64,000 bases of DNA, from contig NZ_OCNJ01000001.1 in NCBI RefSeq assembly GCF_900230255.1, positions 248,001-312,000 of the forward strand, written 5' to 3'. This DNA is from Caenispirillum bisanense. GTDB lineage: Bacteria; Pseudomonadota; Alphaproteobacteria; Rhodospirillales; Rhodospirillaceae. A model generated the notes under the pieces. The model was not told where the DNA came from. It saw only the letters and a program-made list of their open reading frames with translations, and ran no database searches. Of this stretch, positions 22,195 to 31,012 are shown piece after piece; the stretch's first letter is position 1; each line of letters starts with the position of its first letter. The translations under genes and the position numbers were made by a program.

Positions 22195-23496
22195 ATGAAC
22201 GAAGTCGTCCTGACCCTGTTCCTCGTCGTCGCCCTGTTCGCCTTCCTCGGCTCCGGCGTCTGGGTGGCGCTGTCGCTGCTCGGCGTCGGCTGGCTCGGCC
22301 TCGCGCTGTTCACCTCCGCTCCCGTCGGGCAGGTGCTGGCGACCACCGTGTGGGGCGCCAGCAATTCCTGGGCGCTGGCGGCGCTGCCCTTGTTCATCTG
22401 GATGGGCGAGATCCTGTTCCGCTCCCGCCTGTCGGAAGACATGTTCGCCGGCCTGGCGCCGTGGATGAGCCGCCTGCCGGGGCGCCTGCTGCACGTCAAC
22501 GTCATCGGCTGCGGCATCTTCGCCGCCGTCTCGGGCTCGTCGGCGGCAACCGCCGCCACCATCGGCAAGATGTCCATCCCCGAGTTGCAGAAGCGCGGCT
22601 ACGACCCGCTCATGACCATCGGCACGCTGGCCGGGTCGGGCACCCTCGGGCTGCTGATCCCGCCGTCCATCATCCTCATCGTCTACGGCGTCGCCATCGA
22701 GGAGAGCATCGCCCGGCTGTTCATCGCCGGCGTGCTGCCCGGCGTGCTGCTGGTGAGCCTGTTCATGGGCTTCATCATGGTCTGGGCGCTGGTCAACAAG
22801 AGCAAGGTACCGCCGGCCGAGCCGAGCCTGCCCCTGCGCGACAAGCTGCGCCGCACCCTCGGCCTGATGCCGGTGGTGCTGCTCATCGCCGGCGTCATCG
22901 GTTCCATCTACGCCGGCATCGCCTCGCCGACCGACGCCGCCGCCGTCGGCGTGGCGCTGGCGCTGCTCATCGCCTGGGTGTCGGGCTCGCTGACGTGGCA
23001 GAGCTTCGTCGACGGCCTCATGGGCGCGACGCGCACCAGCTGCATGATCGCCTTCATCCTGGCCGGCGCCGCCTTCCTGACCGTCGCCATGGGCTTCACC
23101 GGCATTCCGGCCAAGCTGGCGACCTGGATCGGCGCCTTCGGCCTGAGCAAGTACGAGCTGCTGGCGGCGCTGACGGTGTTCTTCGTGGTGCTCGGCTGCT
23201 TCCTCGACGGCATCTCGGTGGTTGTGCTGACCACCGCCGTCATCATGCCCATGGTGGAACAGGCCGGCATCGACCGCATCTGGTTCGGCGTCTACCTGGT
23301 GCTGGTGGTGGAAATGAGCCAGATCACCCCGCCGGTCGGCTTCAACCTGTTCGTGCTGCAGGGGTTGACGGGCAAGAACATCCTCTATGTCGCCCGTGCC
23401 GCGCTGCCGTTCTTCCTGCTGCTGGTGCTGGCGGTCATTCTGGTCACCGCCTTCCCGGGCATCGCCACCTATCTGCCCGACGCCATGATGGGCTGA
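22195..23496 (+). CDS. dctM: TRAP transporter large permease
   Basis: 433 residues from the ATG at 22195. It has about 12 membrane spans and the DctM signatures GSSAATAATIGKMSIPELQKRGYDP, AGSGTLGLLIPPSIILIVYG and SQITPPVGFNLFVLQG. This is the ion-coupled channel subunit (sodium-driven in known cases). Its stop codon overlaps the start of the next gene as TGATG, so translation is coupled. Confidence 0.95.
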   Translation: MNEVVLTLFLVVALFAFLGSGVWVALSLLGVGWLGLALFTSAPVGQVLATTVWGASNSWALAALPLFIWMGEILFRSRLSEDMFAGLAPWMSRLPGRLLHVNVIGCGIFAAVSGSSAATAATIGKMSIPELQKRGYDPLMTIGTLAGSGTLGLLIPPSIILIVYGVAIEESIARLFIAGVLPGVLLVSLFMGFIMVWALVNKSKVPPAEPSLPLRDKLRRTLGLMPVVLLIAGVIGSIYAGIASPTDAAAVGVALALLIAWVSGSLTWQSFVDGLMGATRTSCMIAFILAGAAFLTVAMGFTGIPAKLATWIGAFGLSKYELLAALTVFFVVLGCFLDGISVVVLTTAVIMPMVEQAGIDRIWFGVYLVLVVEMSQITPPVGFNLFVLQGLTGKNILYVARAALPFFLLLVLAVILVTAFPGIATYLPDAMMG

Positions 23497-24425
23497 TGGA
23501 GCGCGTCGCCCACATCCTGGTGGCGCACAGCCGGTGGTGGCTGGCCGGCAGCGTCTTCGCCGGCCTCGCCCTGCCGGAACTGGCGACGACCCTGCGGCCG
23601 CTGCTGCCGCCCGCCGTCGCCGTGCTGCTGGTGCTGTCCATGCTGCGCATGGATTGGGCGGCGGTGCTGGACTACGCCCGCCGCCCGGCGCGCATGGGCC
23701 TCGCGCTCGCCTGGGTGCTGGTGGGGGCGCCGGTGGTGATGGCGGCCGTTGTGGCGCCGCTCGGCCTGTCCGACGGCTTGCGGGCGGCGCTGATTCTCAT
23801 GGCGGCCTCGGCGCCCATCATGTCGTCGCCGGCGCTGGCCGTGCTGCTCGGGCTCGACGCCTCGCTGGCGCTGGTGGTGGTGGTGGCGGCGACGCTGACC
23901 ATGCCCTTCACGGCGCCCTGGGCCGCCGACCTGCTGGCCCACCTGCCGCTCGCCATCCCGACATGGGAGCTGACGGCCCGCCTCGCCGGGCTGGTGGCGG
24001 GCAGCGTGGCGGCGGCGCTGGTGCTGCGGCGCCTGATCGGGCGGGCGCGGCTGGTGGCCTGGGGCAGGGGGATCGACGCCGCCTCGGTGCTGTTCCTGGT
24101 GCTGTTCGCCATCGCCATCATGGACGGCGTGACGGCGGAGCTGATCGCCGACCCGGCCCGCACCCTGCTCATCATCCTCGGCAGCTTCGCCGCCAACCTG
24201 GGCCTGCAGGCCGCCGGCGCGGCGCTGTTCTGGTGGACCGGCCGGCGCGCCGCACTGACCGTCGGGCTGGTCGGCGGCAACTGCAACATGGCGCTGCTGC
24301 TCGCCGTGCTGCCGGCGGAGGTGCATCCCGACGTGCCGCTCTACTTCGCCCTCGGCCAGTTCCCCATCTACATCCTGCCGGCCGTGCTGACGCCGCTCTA
24401 TCGCCGGCTGCGCCTGCAGGGTTGA
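23496..24425 (+). CDS. BASS-type transporter (bile acid:sodium symporter family)
   Basis: 309 residues from the ATG at 23496 sharing the A of the dctM stop (TGATG). About ten membrane segments with the BASS pattern: PELATTLRPLLPPAVAVLLVLSMLR, AASAPIMSSPALAVLLGL, and a second repeat with GLVGGNCNMALLLAVLP. Family members are sodium-coupled carriers of organic acids such as bile acids, pantoate or pyruvate. Coupling to dctM suggests it moves the same or a related acid, either in or out. The substrate is unknown. Confidence 0.8.
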   Translation: MERVAHILVAHSRWWLAGSVFAGLALPELATTLRPLLPPAVAVLLVLSMLRMDWAAVLDYARRPARMGLALAWVLVGAPVVMAAVVAPLGLSDGLRAALILMAASAPIMSSPALAVLLGLDASLALVVVVAATLTMPFTAPWAADLLAHLPLAIPTWELTARLAGLVAGSVAAALVLRRLIGRARLVAWGRGIDAASVLFLVLFAIAIMDGVTAELIADPARTLLIILGSFAANLGLQAAGAALFWWTGRRAALTVGLVGGNCNMALLLAVLPAEVHPDVPLYFALGQFPIYILPAVLTPLYRRLRLQG

Positions 24426-24488
24426 CTTTCCCGCCGCTGGAACCTCCATGGATGAGAGTTCCGTCGACGGCAGACAGAGGACACCGCC

Positions 24489-24971
24489 ATGGCCTATGCC
24501 CCTTCGCGCCTCATGCAGGTCGTGCTGATCGGTCTGCTGCTGGCGGCCCTCGGTGTCGTCGGCCTGTGGGCGTGGTGGAGCTGGGGCGGCACCGGCAGCC
24601 CCCTGCGGGCCGATGCGGGCGACGCCGAGATGGTGGCGCTCGGGCGCCAGGTCTATGCCGCCCAGTGCGCCTCCTGCCACGGCCCGACGCTGGCCGGCGA
24701 GCCCGACTGGCGCACCCGCAACCCCGACGGCACCCTGCCGGCCCCGCCCCACGACGAGACCGGCCATACCTGGCACCACCCCGACCAGCAACTGTTCGAC
24801 ATCACCAAGTACGGTGTCGAGCGGTTCGCGCCGCCCGGCTACCGGTCCAACATGCCGGCCTTCGAGGACGTCCTGTCGGACCGCGAGATCTGGGCCGTGC
24901 TGGCCTTCATCAAGTCGCGCTGGCCGGACGAGACCCGCCGCGTCCAGGAAGCCCGCAACAGCAACCGCTAG
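24489..24971 (+). CDS. Membrane-anchored cytochrome c
   Basis: 160 residues. A single N-terminal membrane helix at about 9-32 without a cleavage site anchors the protein. The haem motif is C60-A-S-C63-H64 and the axial methionine is probably in SNMPAFEDVLSDREIWAVLAFIKSRW. It would pass electrons in the periplasm. It is next to the transporter gene (63 bases downstream) and is a plausible electron acceptor for the GMC dehydrogenase, though this is inferred from position only. Confidence 0.88.
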   Translation: MAYAPSRLMQVVLIGLLLAALGVVGLWAWWSWGGTGSPLRADAGDAEMVALGRQVYAAQCASCHGPTLAGEPDWRTRNPDGTLPAPPHDETGHTWHHPDQQLFDITKYGVERFAPPGYRSNMPAFEDVLSDREIWAVLAFIKSRWPDETRRVQEARNSNR

Positions 24972-25235
24972 TATGTGCGGCGGAGGCTTTTTCTCTCCTA
25001 CTTTTTTCAAGAGTGCTGGAACCGTTTTCGCCGTCGCGTGTTTCAATACCCGCATCGTGGATGAGGACGCGCCGCGATGCAGCGCCCGGCCGCTCCGCCG
25101 GCGGTCCGAGGGAGGCACCGACGGGCCGGGCGTCACGAACAAAAAATCGATGCGTCATAAAAGGGTCCCCGAGGCGCGCTATGGTGTCGCCAATCGCGCC
25201 GAGGGGCCGAACACCAAGTCCGGGGAGACAGAACC
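24972..25235. other. Intergenic region with T-runs
   Basis: 264 bases with no supported gene. Runs of T (GGCTTTTTCTCTCC and ACTTTTTTC) lie close after the cytochrome gene but no clean GC stem precedes them, so a terminator is possible but not firm. Confidence 0.3.
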
Positions 25236-25424
25236 GTGAATGGGCGTTATCGCAAGGCCGGCATCGAACCGCCGCTGGACGAACTGATGGACGACGAGCT
25301 CGTTCATCTCGTCATGCGCCGCGACCGCCTGACGCCCGACATGGTCTGGGCGCATGTCGAGACCGCGCGGGCGGGCCTGCGGGGCCGCTTGGCCATGCCA
25401 GAGCCCGTGCGCCGCTGCGCCTGA
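25236..25424 (+). CDS. Small basic protein of unknown function
   Basis: 62 residues from a GTG at 25236 with GGGGA 8 bases upstream. The text MNGRYRKAGIEPPLDELMDDELVHLVMRRDRLTPDMVWAHVETARAGLRGRL has an acidic then basic amphipathic organisation and resembles the small DUF-type proteins common in Rhodospirillales; I recognise no named domain. A terminator follows at 25461-25500, so the gene is likely real and monocistronic. Confidence 0.6.
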   Translation: MNGRYRKAGIEPPLDELMDDELVHLVMRRDRLTPDMVWAHVETARAGLRGRLAMPEPVRRCA

Positions 25425-25460
25425 GGTTCGACCGTCGACGGACGTCCAAGAGCAGCGGGG

Positions 25461-25500
25461 ACCGGGTCGCTGGGCACAAGCGGCCCGGTTCTTCGTTTTT
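25461..25500 (+). terminator. Rho-independent terminator after the 62-residue gene
   Basis: ACCGGGTCGCT (25461-25471) pairs with AGCGGCCCGGT (25479-25489) with one G-U pair over a 7-base loop, followed by TCTTCGTTTTT. Confidence 0.75.
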
Positions 25501-25610
25501 CCGTACCGCCACGGGTTGAACAGGCGGCTGCCGGCTTGTTAGTCTGCGTCCGGCCGCTGCGGGGGACGACGGGGCGGCCGTCAGGACCGACTGCAAGCGG
25601 ACTCCGACCC

Positions 25611-25820
25611 ATGTTCGAACCCTGGATGGTCGCCGCCGGCGCCGTCGCGCTGGCGCTGCTCGTCGCCATGCTGCTCGCCGCCGCACAGGAAAGCCGCCGC
25701 CACGCCCGCCAGCACCGCCTGGATCAGGCCTATGCGCGCGCCCGCCGCGTGCGCTATGCCGGCACCGGCGAGCAGGGGCGGCCCTATTCCGTCTATACCG
25801 ACCGCGTGAACCAGTTCTGA
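25611..25820 (+). CDS. Small single-span membrane protein
   Basis: 69 residues from the ATG at 25611. One hydrophobic segment at about 5-25 (MVAAGAVALALLVAMLLAAA) is followed by a basic arginine-rich tail (RRHARQHRLDQAYARARRVRYAG). This fits a bitopic inner-membrane protein with a cytoplasmic tail. It converges with the diguanylate cyclase gene, 10 bases apart. Function unknown. Confidence 0.55.
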   Translation: MFEPWMVAAGAVALALLVAMLLAAAQESRRHARQHRLDQAYARARRVRYAGTGEQGRPYSVYTDRVNQF

Positions 25821-25830
25821 GGCCGTCCGG

Positions 25831-27003
25831 TCACGGAGTCGGCCCCGGCGCCACCACGATGCGGTTGCGGCCGGCCGCCTTGGCGGCGTAGAGGGCCCGG
25901 TCGGCCCGCCGCAGGACCTCGTCCAGCGCATCGTCGCGGGCCGCGTCGGCGACGGCGACCCCGACGCTCACCGTCGCCGCCACGTCGCCCGCGGCGGTCG
26001 CCACCGCCAGCAGTTCGGTGCCCAGGCGGATGCGTTCGGCCGCGCGCACGGCGCCGGCGTCGTCGGTCTCCGGCAGCATCAGCACGAATTCCTCGCCGCC
26101 GACGCGCGCCAGCACGTCGCAGCGCCGCAGGTCGGTGGCGGCGGTCAGGGCGAAGGCGCGCAGCAGGCGGTCGCCGGCGTCGTGGCCGTGGGTGTCGTTC
26201 AACCGCTTGAAGTGGTCGAGGTCGAGCAACAGGAAGGCCGGCATGCGGCCGTGGCGGCGGGCGCGCACCATTTCGCGTTCGGCGGCCTCGGTGAAGGCGC
26301 GGCGGTTGAACAGGTCGGTCAGCGGGTCGCGGGTCGCCTGACGGGTCAGTTCCGCCTGCAGGACCTCGCTGGTGAGCACGATCAGGCCGAAGCCCGTCAC
26401 GATCATCCACACGAAGCCTTCGATGAAGGTGGGAACGCCGAGGAACCCGAGCGGATAGACCGCCGGCTCCCACGCCGCCCCGAGCGCGATGCCCGCCCGC
26501 GCGGCGTAGAACAGCGCGTGCGCCGCGAACAGGCCCGCCAGCAAGGTCCCGACCAGCGAGCGGCGCCGCGCCAGCCGGGCGAATTCCCACGCCGACAGCA
26601 GCGTCAGCACCACCGTCAGCAGCGACATGACGGCGACGCGCATGGCCGTGCCGCCGTCGCCGAGGAAGGCCAGCATGCCGACCGCCGCAACGATCAGCGG
26701 CGGCGGCGCCATCCAGAGGCGCACCGGCCGCTCCGCCAGCCGGCGGGCACCCAGCCACACCAGCAGGTATCCGGCGGCCACCAGCGTATTGCCGCCGACG
26801 ATGGCGACGGCGGGGTCGATGACGCCGCGCAGCAGCGTCAGCGCGAGCCCGAGCCCGGTGACCAGATAGCCGGCGCCCCAGTAGCGCAGTCCCTTCACCG
26901 GCAGGTGCAGGTGGCTGGCGAGCAGCAGGGCGGCGCCGGCGGAGAAGCTCACCATGCACATGGCGCCGATGAGTGTCGGGAGATCGAAGGGAAGGTTCGT
27001 CAT
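25831..27003 (-). CDS. Diguanylate cyclase with 7-8-span N-terminal membrane domain
   Basis: 390 residues. Residues 1-210 hold several hydrophobic segments. The C-terminal domain is GGDEF: active motif G302-G303-E304-E305-F306 (GGEEF) and, five residues upstream, an RxxD inhibitory I-site (R293-R294-C295-D296). It should therefore make c-di-GMP from two GTP and be product-inhibited. TLIGAMCMVSFSAGAALLL near the N-terminus starts the membrane part; I assign no named sensor. There are 240 bases upstream before the icd stop, holding the icd terminator. Confidence 0.9.
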   Translation of the reverse strand: MTNLPFDLPTLIGAMCMVSFSAGAALLLASHLHLPVKGLRYWGAGYLVTGLGLALTLLRGVIDPAVAIVGGNTLVAAGYLLVWLGARRLAERPVRLWMAPPPLIVAAVGMLAFLGDGGTAMRVAVMSLLTVVLTLLSAWEFARLARRRSLVGTLLAGLFAAHALFYAARAGIALGAAWEPAVYPLGFLGVPTFIEGFVWMIVTGFGLIVLTSEVLQAELTRQATRDPLTDLFNRRAFTEAAEREMVRARRHGRMPAFLLLDLDHFKRLNDTHGHDAGDRLLRAFALTAATDLRRCDVLARVGGEEFVLMLPETDDAGAVRAAERIRLGTELLAVATAAGDVAATVSVGVAVADAARDDALDEVLRRADRALYAAKAAGRNRIVVAPGPTP

Positions 27004-27181
27004 GGGAGAAAGGTCGGCCGCAGGTCGGCGCCTTGGCCGGTGGTCCTACTTCTTTAGACCACAGAACGAGCGAAGAGGCCAAGCGGGTTCCTTTTTTACC
27101 GCTCTTTGGTGTCGCCTTACCCTCCCGGTGCCGGCCGGTTCCGATACTGGTACGTCGTCCGGTCTGGCCGCCGCCCCAAAG

Positions 27182-27214
27182 AAAAACCCGCCGGAGCGTG
27201 TGCTCCGGCGGGTT
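27182..27214 (-). terminator. Rho-independent terminator of icd
   Basis: AACCCGCCGGAG (27185-27196) pairs with CTCCGGCGGGTT (27203-27214) over a 6-base loop. On the minus strand the stem is followed by a T-run (plus-strand AAAAA), 30 bases after the icd stop. Confidence 0.92.
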
Positions 27215-27243
27215 CGTCCGGGACCTTGCGGCGGAAGGTGGGA

Positions 27244-28461
27244 TCAGAGGCCCATCTTCTTGCGCAGGTTCTCGTCCAGCTTCTCGAGGAACTGGGTGGT
27301 GGTCATCCACGGCTGGTCCGGGCCGATGAGGATGGCCAGGTCCTTGGTCATGTAGCCGGCTTCCACCGCCTCGACGCAGACCTGCTCCAGCTTTTCGGCG
27401 AAGTCGACCACCTCGGGGGTGTCGTCGAACTTGCCGCGGAACTTCAGGCCGCGGGTCCAGGCGAAGATCGACGCGATCGGGTTGGTCGACGTCTCCTTGC
27501 CCTGCTGGTGCAGGCGGTAGTGACGGGTGACGGTGCCGTGGGCCGCTTCGGCCTCGACGGTCTTGCCGTCGGGCGTCATCAGCACCGACGTCATCAGGCC
27601 GAGCGAGCCGAAGCCCTGGGCCACGGTGTCGGACTGCACGTCGCCGTCGTAGTTCTTGCAGGCCCACACGAAGCCGCCGGACCACTTCATGGCGCAGGCG
27701 ACCATGTCGTCGATCAGACGGTGTTCGTAGGTGATGCCCTTGGCCTTGAAGGCGTCGGCGAACTCGGCGTCGAAGACCTCCTGGAACAGGTCCTTGAAGC
27801 GGCCGTCATAGGCCTTCAGGATCGTGTTCTTGGTGGACAGGTACACCGGCCAGCCGCGGTCGAGGCCGTAGTTGAAGCAGGCCCGCGCGAAGCCCTTCAC
27901 CGACTCGTCGAGGTTGTACATGCCCATGGCGACGCCCGCCTCGGGGAACTTGAACACCTCGTACTCGACCGGTTCGCCGCCGTCGGCCGGCGTGAACTTC
28001 ATGGTCAGCGTGCCCTTGCCCGGCACCTTGAAGTCGGTGGCGCGGTACTGGTCGCCGAAGGCGTGACGGCCGATGACGATCGGCTGGGTCCAGCCCGGCA
28101 CGTAGCGCGGCACGTTCTTGCAGATGATCGGCTCGCGGAAGACGGTGCCGTCGAGGATGTTGCGGATCGTGCCGTTCGGCGACTTCCACATCTTCTTCAG
28201 CTTGAATTCCTCGACGCGCTGCTCGTCGGGGGTGATGGTGGCGCACTTCACGCCGACGCGGTGTTCCTTGATCGCGTTGGCGGCATCGACGGTCACCTGG
28301 TCGTCCGTGGCGTCACGGTGCTCGACCGACAGATCGTAGTACTTCAGGTCGACGTCGAGGTACGGCAGGATCAGCTTTTCCTTGATGAAGGACCAGATGA
28401 TCCGGGTCATCTCGTCGCCGTCCAGCTCGACAATCGGATTCTTGACCTTGATCTTGCTCAT
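27244..28461 (-). CDS. icd: NADP-dependent isocitrate dehydrogenase, eukaryote-like type
   Basis: 405 residues. It oxidises isocitrate to 2-oxoglutarate in the TCA cycle. It belongs to the homodimeric type II branch common in alphaproteobacteria: [25 protein letters not shown] near the N-terminus, [18 protein letters not shown] (substrate-binding Ser region), [29 protein letters not shown] and [13 protein letters not shown] strong terminator follows. No obvious operon partner. Confidence 0.97.
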   Translation of the reverse strand: MSKIKVKNPIVELDGDEMTRIIWSFIKEKLILPYLDVDLKYYDLSVEHRDATDDQVTVDAANAIKEHRVGVKCATITPDEQRVEEFKLKKMWKSPNGTIRNILDGTVFREPIICKNVPRYVPGWTQPIVIGRHAFGDQYRATDFKVPGKGTLTMKFTPADGGEPVEYEVFKFPEAGVAMGMYNLDESVKGFARACFNYGLDRGWPVYLSTKNTILKAYDGRFKDLFQEVFDAEFADAFKAKGITYEHRLIDDMVACAMKWSGGFVWACKNYDGDVQSDTVAQGFGSLGLMTSVLMTPDGKTVEAEAAHGTVTRHYRLHQQGKETSTNPIASIFAWTRGLKFRGKFDDTPEVVDFAEKLEQVCVEAVEAGYMTKDLAILIGPDQPWMTTTQFLEKLDENLRKKMGL

Positions 28462-28595
28462 TTGGGCGGTTCTCCCGATGGGTGACGAACTCGGGTGTCC
28501 GATGGGGTGCGCCCCATGTCTATGGATGGACCACTACCGGATGCGTGCGCCGCGGACGGCGGCACCATAGACGTCGGCGCGCCGGCAAGCAAGAC

Positions 28596-28611
28596 CCGCC
28601 CGTTCGGGCGG
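28596..28611 (-). terminator. Probable terminator of the LOG gene
   Basis: CCGCCCG-TT-CGGGCGG, a perfect 7-base stem, 28 bases after the stop of the LOG gene. On the minus strand it is followed by GTCTTGCTTG, a weak T-rich tail. Confidence 0.4.
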
Positions 28612-28638
28612 TATGGGTGGGGCGGCAAACCGGCGCTT

Positions 28639-29241
28639 TTACAGGCGTTCGTCGGCATCGGCCGCCACCGTGCCCACCCCGGCGCGGCCCAGCTCCTCCT
28701 CGATGGTCGGGAGAATCCGTTCGACCCGTTCCACCACGGTGAACAGGTCGCGGTTGGCGGGGCGGGCGAAGCGGTGCTCGATCATGTGGTCGACCAGCGC
28801 CAGCAGCGGCTGCCAGTAGCCGCCGATGTCGGCCAGGATCACCGGCTTGTTGTGGATGCCGAGCTGGCGCCACGTCAGGATCTCGAAGGTCTCGTCCAGG
28901 GTGCCGAAGCCGCCGGGGAACACCACGAAGGCATCGGAGCGCTGGAACATGGCGTGCTTGCGCACGTGCATGTTCTCGACCACGTGCAGCTCGGTGGCGC
29001 CCTGGAAGGCGGCCTCGAGCCGCGTCAGGTGCTCGGGGATGAAGCCGACGACGCGGCCGCCGCCGCCCATCACCGCTTCCGCCGCCGTGCCCATGAGGCC
29101 GACGTGGCCGCCGCCGTAGACCAGCTGCACCCCCGCCGCCGCCATCTCGCGTCCGAGTGCGTCGGCCGCTTCGGCGTAGAGCGGGTCGTCCCCGACCGAG
29201 GAGCCGCAGAACAGGCACAGCGAGGTCAGGTGTCGGGTCAT
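28639..29241 (-). CDS. LOG-family protein (TIGR00730), nucleotide 5'-phosphate phosphoribohydrolase type
   Basis: 200 residues from the ATG at 29241; an upstream frame is open but not conserved-looking. Motifs LCLFCGSSVG, VYGGGHVGLMG and PGGFGTLDETFE are those of the LOG family, where the last holds the catalytic glutamate. Such enzymes release free bases (for example cytokinins) from nucleoside monophosphates. The bacterial role is usually unclear. It is divergent from the cytochrome c' gene. Confidence 0.9.
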   Translation of the reverse strand: MTRHLTSLCLFCGSSVGDDPLYAEAADALGREMAAAGVQLVYGGGHVGLMGTAAEAVMGGGGRVVGFIPEHLTRLEAAFQGATELHVVENMHVRKHAMFQRSDAFVVFPGGFGTLDETFEILTWRQLGIHNKPVILADIGGYWQPLLALVDHMIEHRFARPANRDLFTVVERVERILPTIEEELGRAGVGTVAADADERL

Positions 29242-29591
29242 GGCGGAGCGTCCTTCGTCAGTTCTTTTTGGTCGTGCGGCCCCGGCGCCGGCGCACCGCC
29301 GCGGGGGCGAAAAGGGGGCCGGTCGACGCATCGACGGCGGCCCCATCCCTTCCTGTATGAGGTTCAACGACCGCCGACGCCAGGGGGTCCGCCGGCTGCG
29401 CCGTCAGGAGCAAGGCTTTTTCGCCACGGCATCCCCGCCCGGCGGCGACCGCGACGGGGCGCCTGTGTGACCGAGTCACAGACCACGCTCACGGAAATGT
29501 GGCTTGATGCGCTGCAGCGAATTGGGATAGTTGCCCCACCACTTTTTCATCCGAAACATACGAATCAAAAATCTTCGAGAGGAGTTCGATC
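29242..29591. other. Intergenic region between LOG and cytochrome c'
   Basis: 350 bases with no gene. It holds a perfect CRP-like dyad TGTGA-CCGAG-TCACA (29466-29480) with a 5-base spacer, and a GTCGA-CGCA-TCGAC element (29322-29335). The A/T-rich part at about 29540-29575 is the likely promoter zone for cytochrome c'. Confidence 0.5.
29466..29480. promoter_or_regulatory. CRP/FNR-like dyad TGTGA-N5-TCACA
   Basis: The arms match the CRP half-sites, but the spacer is 5 not 6 bases. It lies 111 bases upstream of the cytochrome c' start. It may bind a CRP-family regulator. Confidence 0.35.
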
Positions 29592-30044
29592 ATGAAGTTC
29601 GCCGCCCTGGCCGCCGCCGCCGCCGTGTTCGCCGCCACCGCCGTCGCCCCGGTCGCCGCCTCGGCCAACGAGGCCGCCGTGAAGTACCGCCAGAACAACA
29701 TGAAGGCCGTCGGCGCCTACATGCAGAACACGGTCGCCGTGCTGAAGGGCGAGGTGCCCTATGCCGAGCAGCTGGAAGCCAACGCCCTCGGCCTCGCCGC
29801 CGCCGCCAAGCTGTCGCCGGCCGCCTTCAAGACCGACACCTCGGGCAGCGACGTCAAGACCACCGCCAAGGCCGACATCTGGCAGAACTGGGAGAAGTTC
29901 GAAGGCGGCCTGACCATGATGGCCGAGCGCAGCGACGCCCTGGTGGCCGCCGTGCAGGGCGGCGACAAGGCCGCCATCGGCCAGGCCGTGCAGGCCGTCG
30001 GCGAGACCTGCAAGACCTGCCACGACAACTTCCGCACGAAGTAA
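29592..30044 (+). CDS. Cytochrome c'
   Basis: 150 residues. Signal peptide at about 1-26 (AALAAAAAVFAATAVAPVAASA). The mature protein is a four-helix bundle type with the haem motif at the very C-terminus, C140-K-T-C143-H144-DNFR, as in cytochrome c'. It binds NO and CO at five-coordinate haem. Preceded by GAGAGGAG. It is followed by a strong terminator at 30071-30101. Cytochrome c' is often encoded near a diheme cytochrome b; one is encoded about 1.5 kb downstream on the other strand. Confidence 0.94.
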   Translation: MKFAALAAAAAVFAATAVAPVAASANEAAVKYRQNNMKAVGAYMQNTVAVLKGEVPYAEQLEANALGLAAAAKLSPAAFKTDTSGSDVKTTAKADIWQNWEKFEGGLTMMAERSDALVAAVQGGDKAAIGQAVQAVGETCKTCHDNFRTK

Positions 30045-30070
30045 GCCGTCGGTCCGAGCAGTCCGAAAGG

Positions 30071-30101
30071 GGGCCGGGAACACGTGTTCCCGGCCCTTTT
30101 T
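30071..30101 (+). terminator. Rho-independent terminator after cytochrome c'
   Basis: GGGCCGGGAACAC (30071-30083) pairs with GTGTTCCCGGCCC (30084-30096), 13 bases with a palindromic centre, followed by TTTTT. Confidence 0.93.
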
Positions 30102-30180
30102 CCTGCGCCGCCGACGGGGCGCGGGTGGTGCCGGCCGGCGGCCCCGTGGTAAGACGGGGGGAGCCAACCGGGAGCCTCCG

Positions 30181-30942
30181 ATGTCGCGCGAGACCATCCT
30201 GCGGCCCACCGTCACCATCGCCCGCGGCGCCGTCCTGCCCGCGGCGGCGGCGGCCGTGCTGGCGGTGGTGTATTCCGTCGACTTCCTGGCCTTCCACACG
30301 GTGGCGGAACTGTTCGCCGTCTGCGTCGGCGCCTCGCTGTTCTTCGTCACCATGCCGCTGGCGCGGGTCGACGTGGAGCCGGCGGCGGTGCACCTCGGCG
30401 CCGGCTACCTGTGGGTGGCCTTGCTGGATCTGCTGCACGTCCTGTTCTTCGAGGGCATGAACCTGCACCCGCACGGCGGCGCCAACGCCGGGGCGCAGTT
30501 GTGGGTGATGGGGCGGCTGATCGAGGCCCTGCTGCTGTTGACCCTGCCGCTGGCGGTGGCGGCGAAGCGGCCGGCGGGGCGGGCGATGCCCTTCGCGGCT
30601 TTCGGCGCCCTCGCTCTGGCCGGCTATGCCGCCGTCGAGCAGCAGGTGATGCCCGACGCCTATGTCGCCGGCAGCGGCCTCACCGCCTTCAAGGTCGGGG
30701 CCGAGTACGTCATCATCACCGTGCTGGCGGTCACCCTCCTGCTCTTGCGGCGTCACCGCCGCCGGCTAGGGGAGGAACTCTACGGTCCGCTCGTGGCCTC
30801 CGTGGGGCTGACCATCGCCGCCGAGGTCCTGTTCACCCTCTACGTCGTCGTGGACGGGCCCCTGAATGCCGTCGGCCACATCCTGAAGGTCTGGTCCTAC
30901 TGGTTCATCCTGCGCGCCCTGCTGCAGCGCCGCCACGCCTGA
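30181..30942 (+). CDS. Stand-alone MASE3-type integral membrane sensor domain
   Basis: 253 residues, about 7-8 membrane segments. The text FHTVAELFAVCVGASLFFV, GYLWVALLDLLHVLFFEGM and the end GHILKVWSYWFILRALLQ follow the MASE3 pattern. MASE3 is normally the N-terminal sensor of histidine kinases, diguanylate cyclases or chemoreceptors. Here the frame ends right after the domain and no output domain follows; a terminator stem lies 16 bases on. Whether it is a truncated sensor or works alone is unknown. Confidence 0.8.
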   Translation: MSRETILRPTVTIARGAVLPAAAAAVLAVVYSVDFLAFHTVAELFAVCVGASLFFVTMPLARVDVEPAAVHLGAGYLWVALLDLLHVLFFEGMNLHPHGGANAGAQLWVMGRLIEALLLLTLPLAVAAKRPAGRAMPFAAFGALALAGYAAVEQQVMPDAYVAGSGLTAFKVGAEYVIITVLAVTLLLLRRHRRRLGEELYGPLVASVGLTIAAEVLFTLYVVVDGPLNAVGHILKVWSYWFILRALLQRRHA

Positions 30943-30957
30943 GGCCGCACGCGCCAA

Positions 30958-30984
30958 GGGCCGGAGGCGGGTGCCTCCGGCCCT
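30958..30984. terminator. Bidirectional terminator between MASE3 and DoxX genes
   Basis: GGGCCGGAGGC (30958-30968) and GCCTCCGGCCC (30973-30983) form an 11-base stem with loop GGGT. It lies between converging genes, without a T-run. Confidence 0.6.
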
Positions 30985-31012
30985 GTCGGCCGTTACTGGC
31001 GGGGACGCGGGA

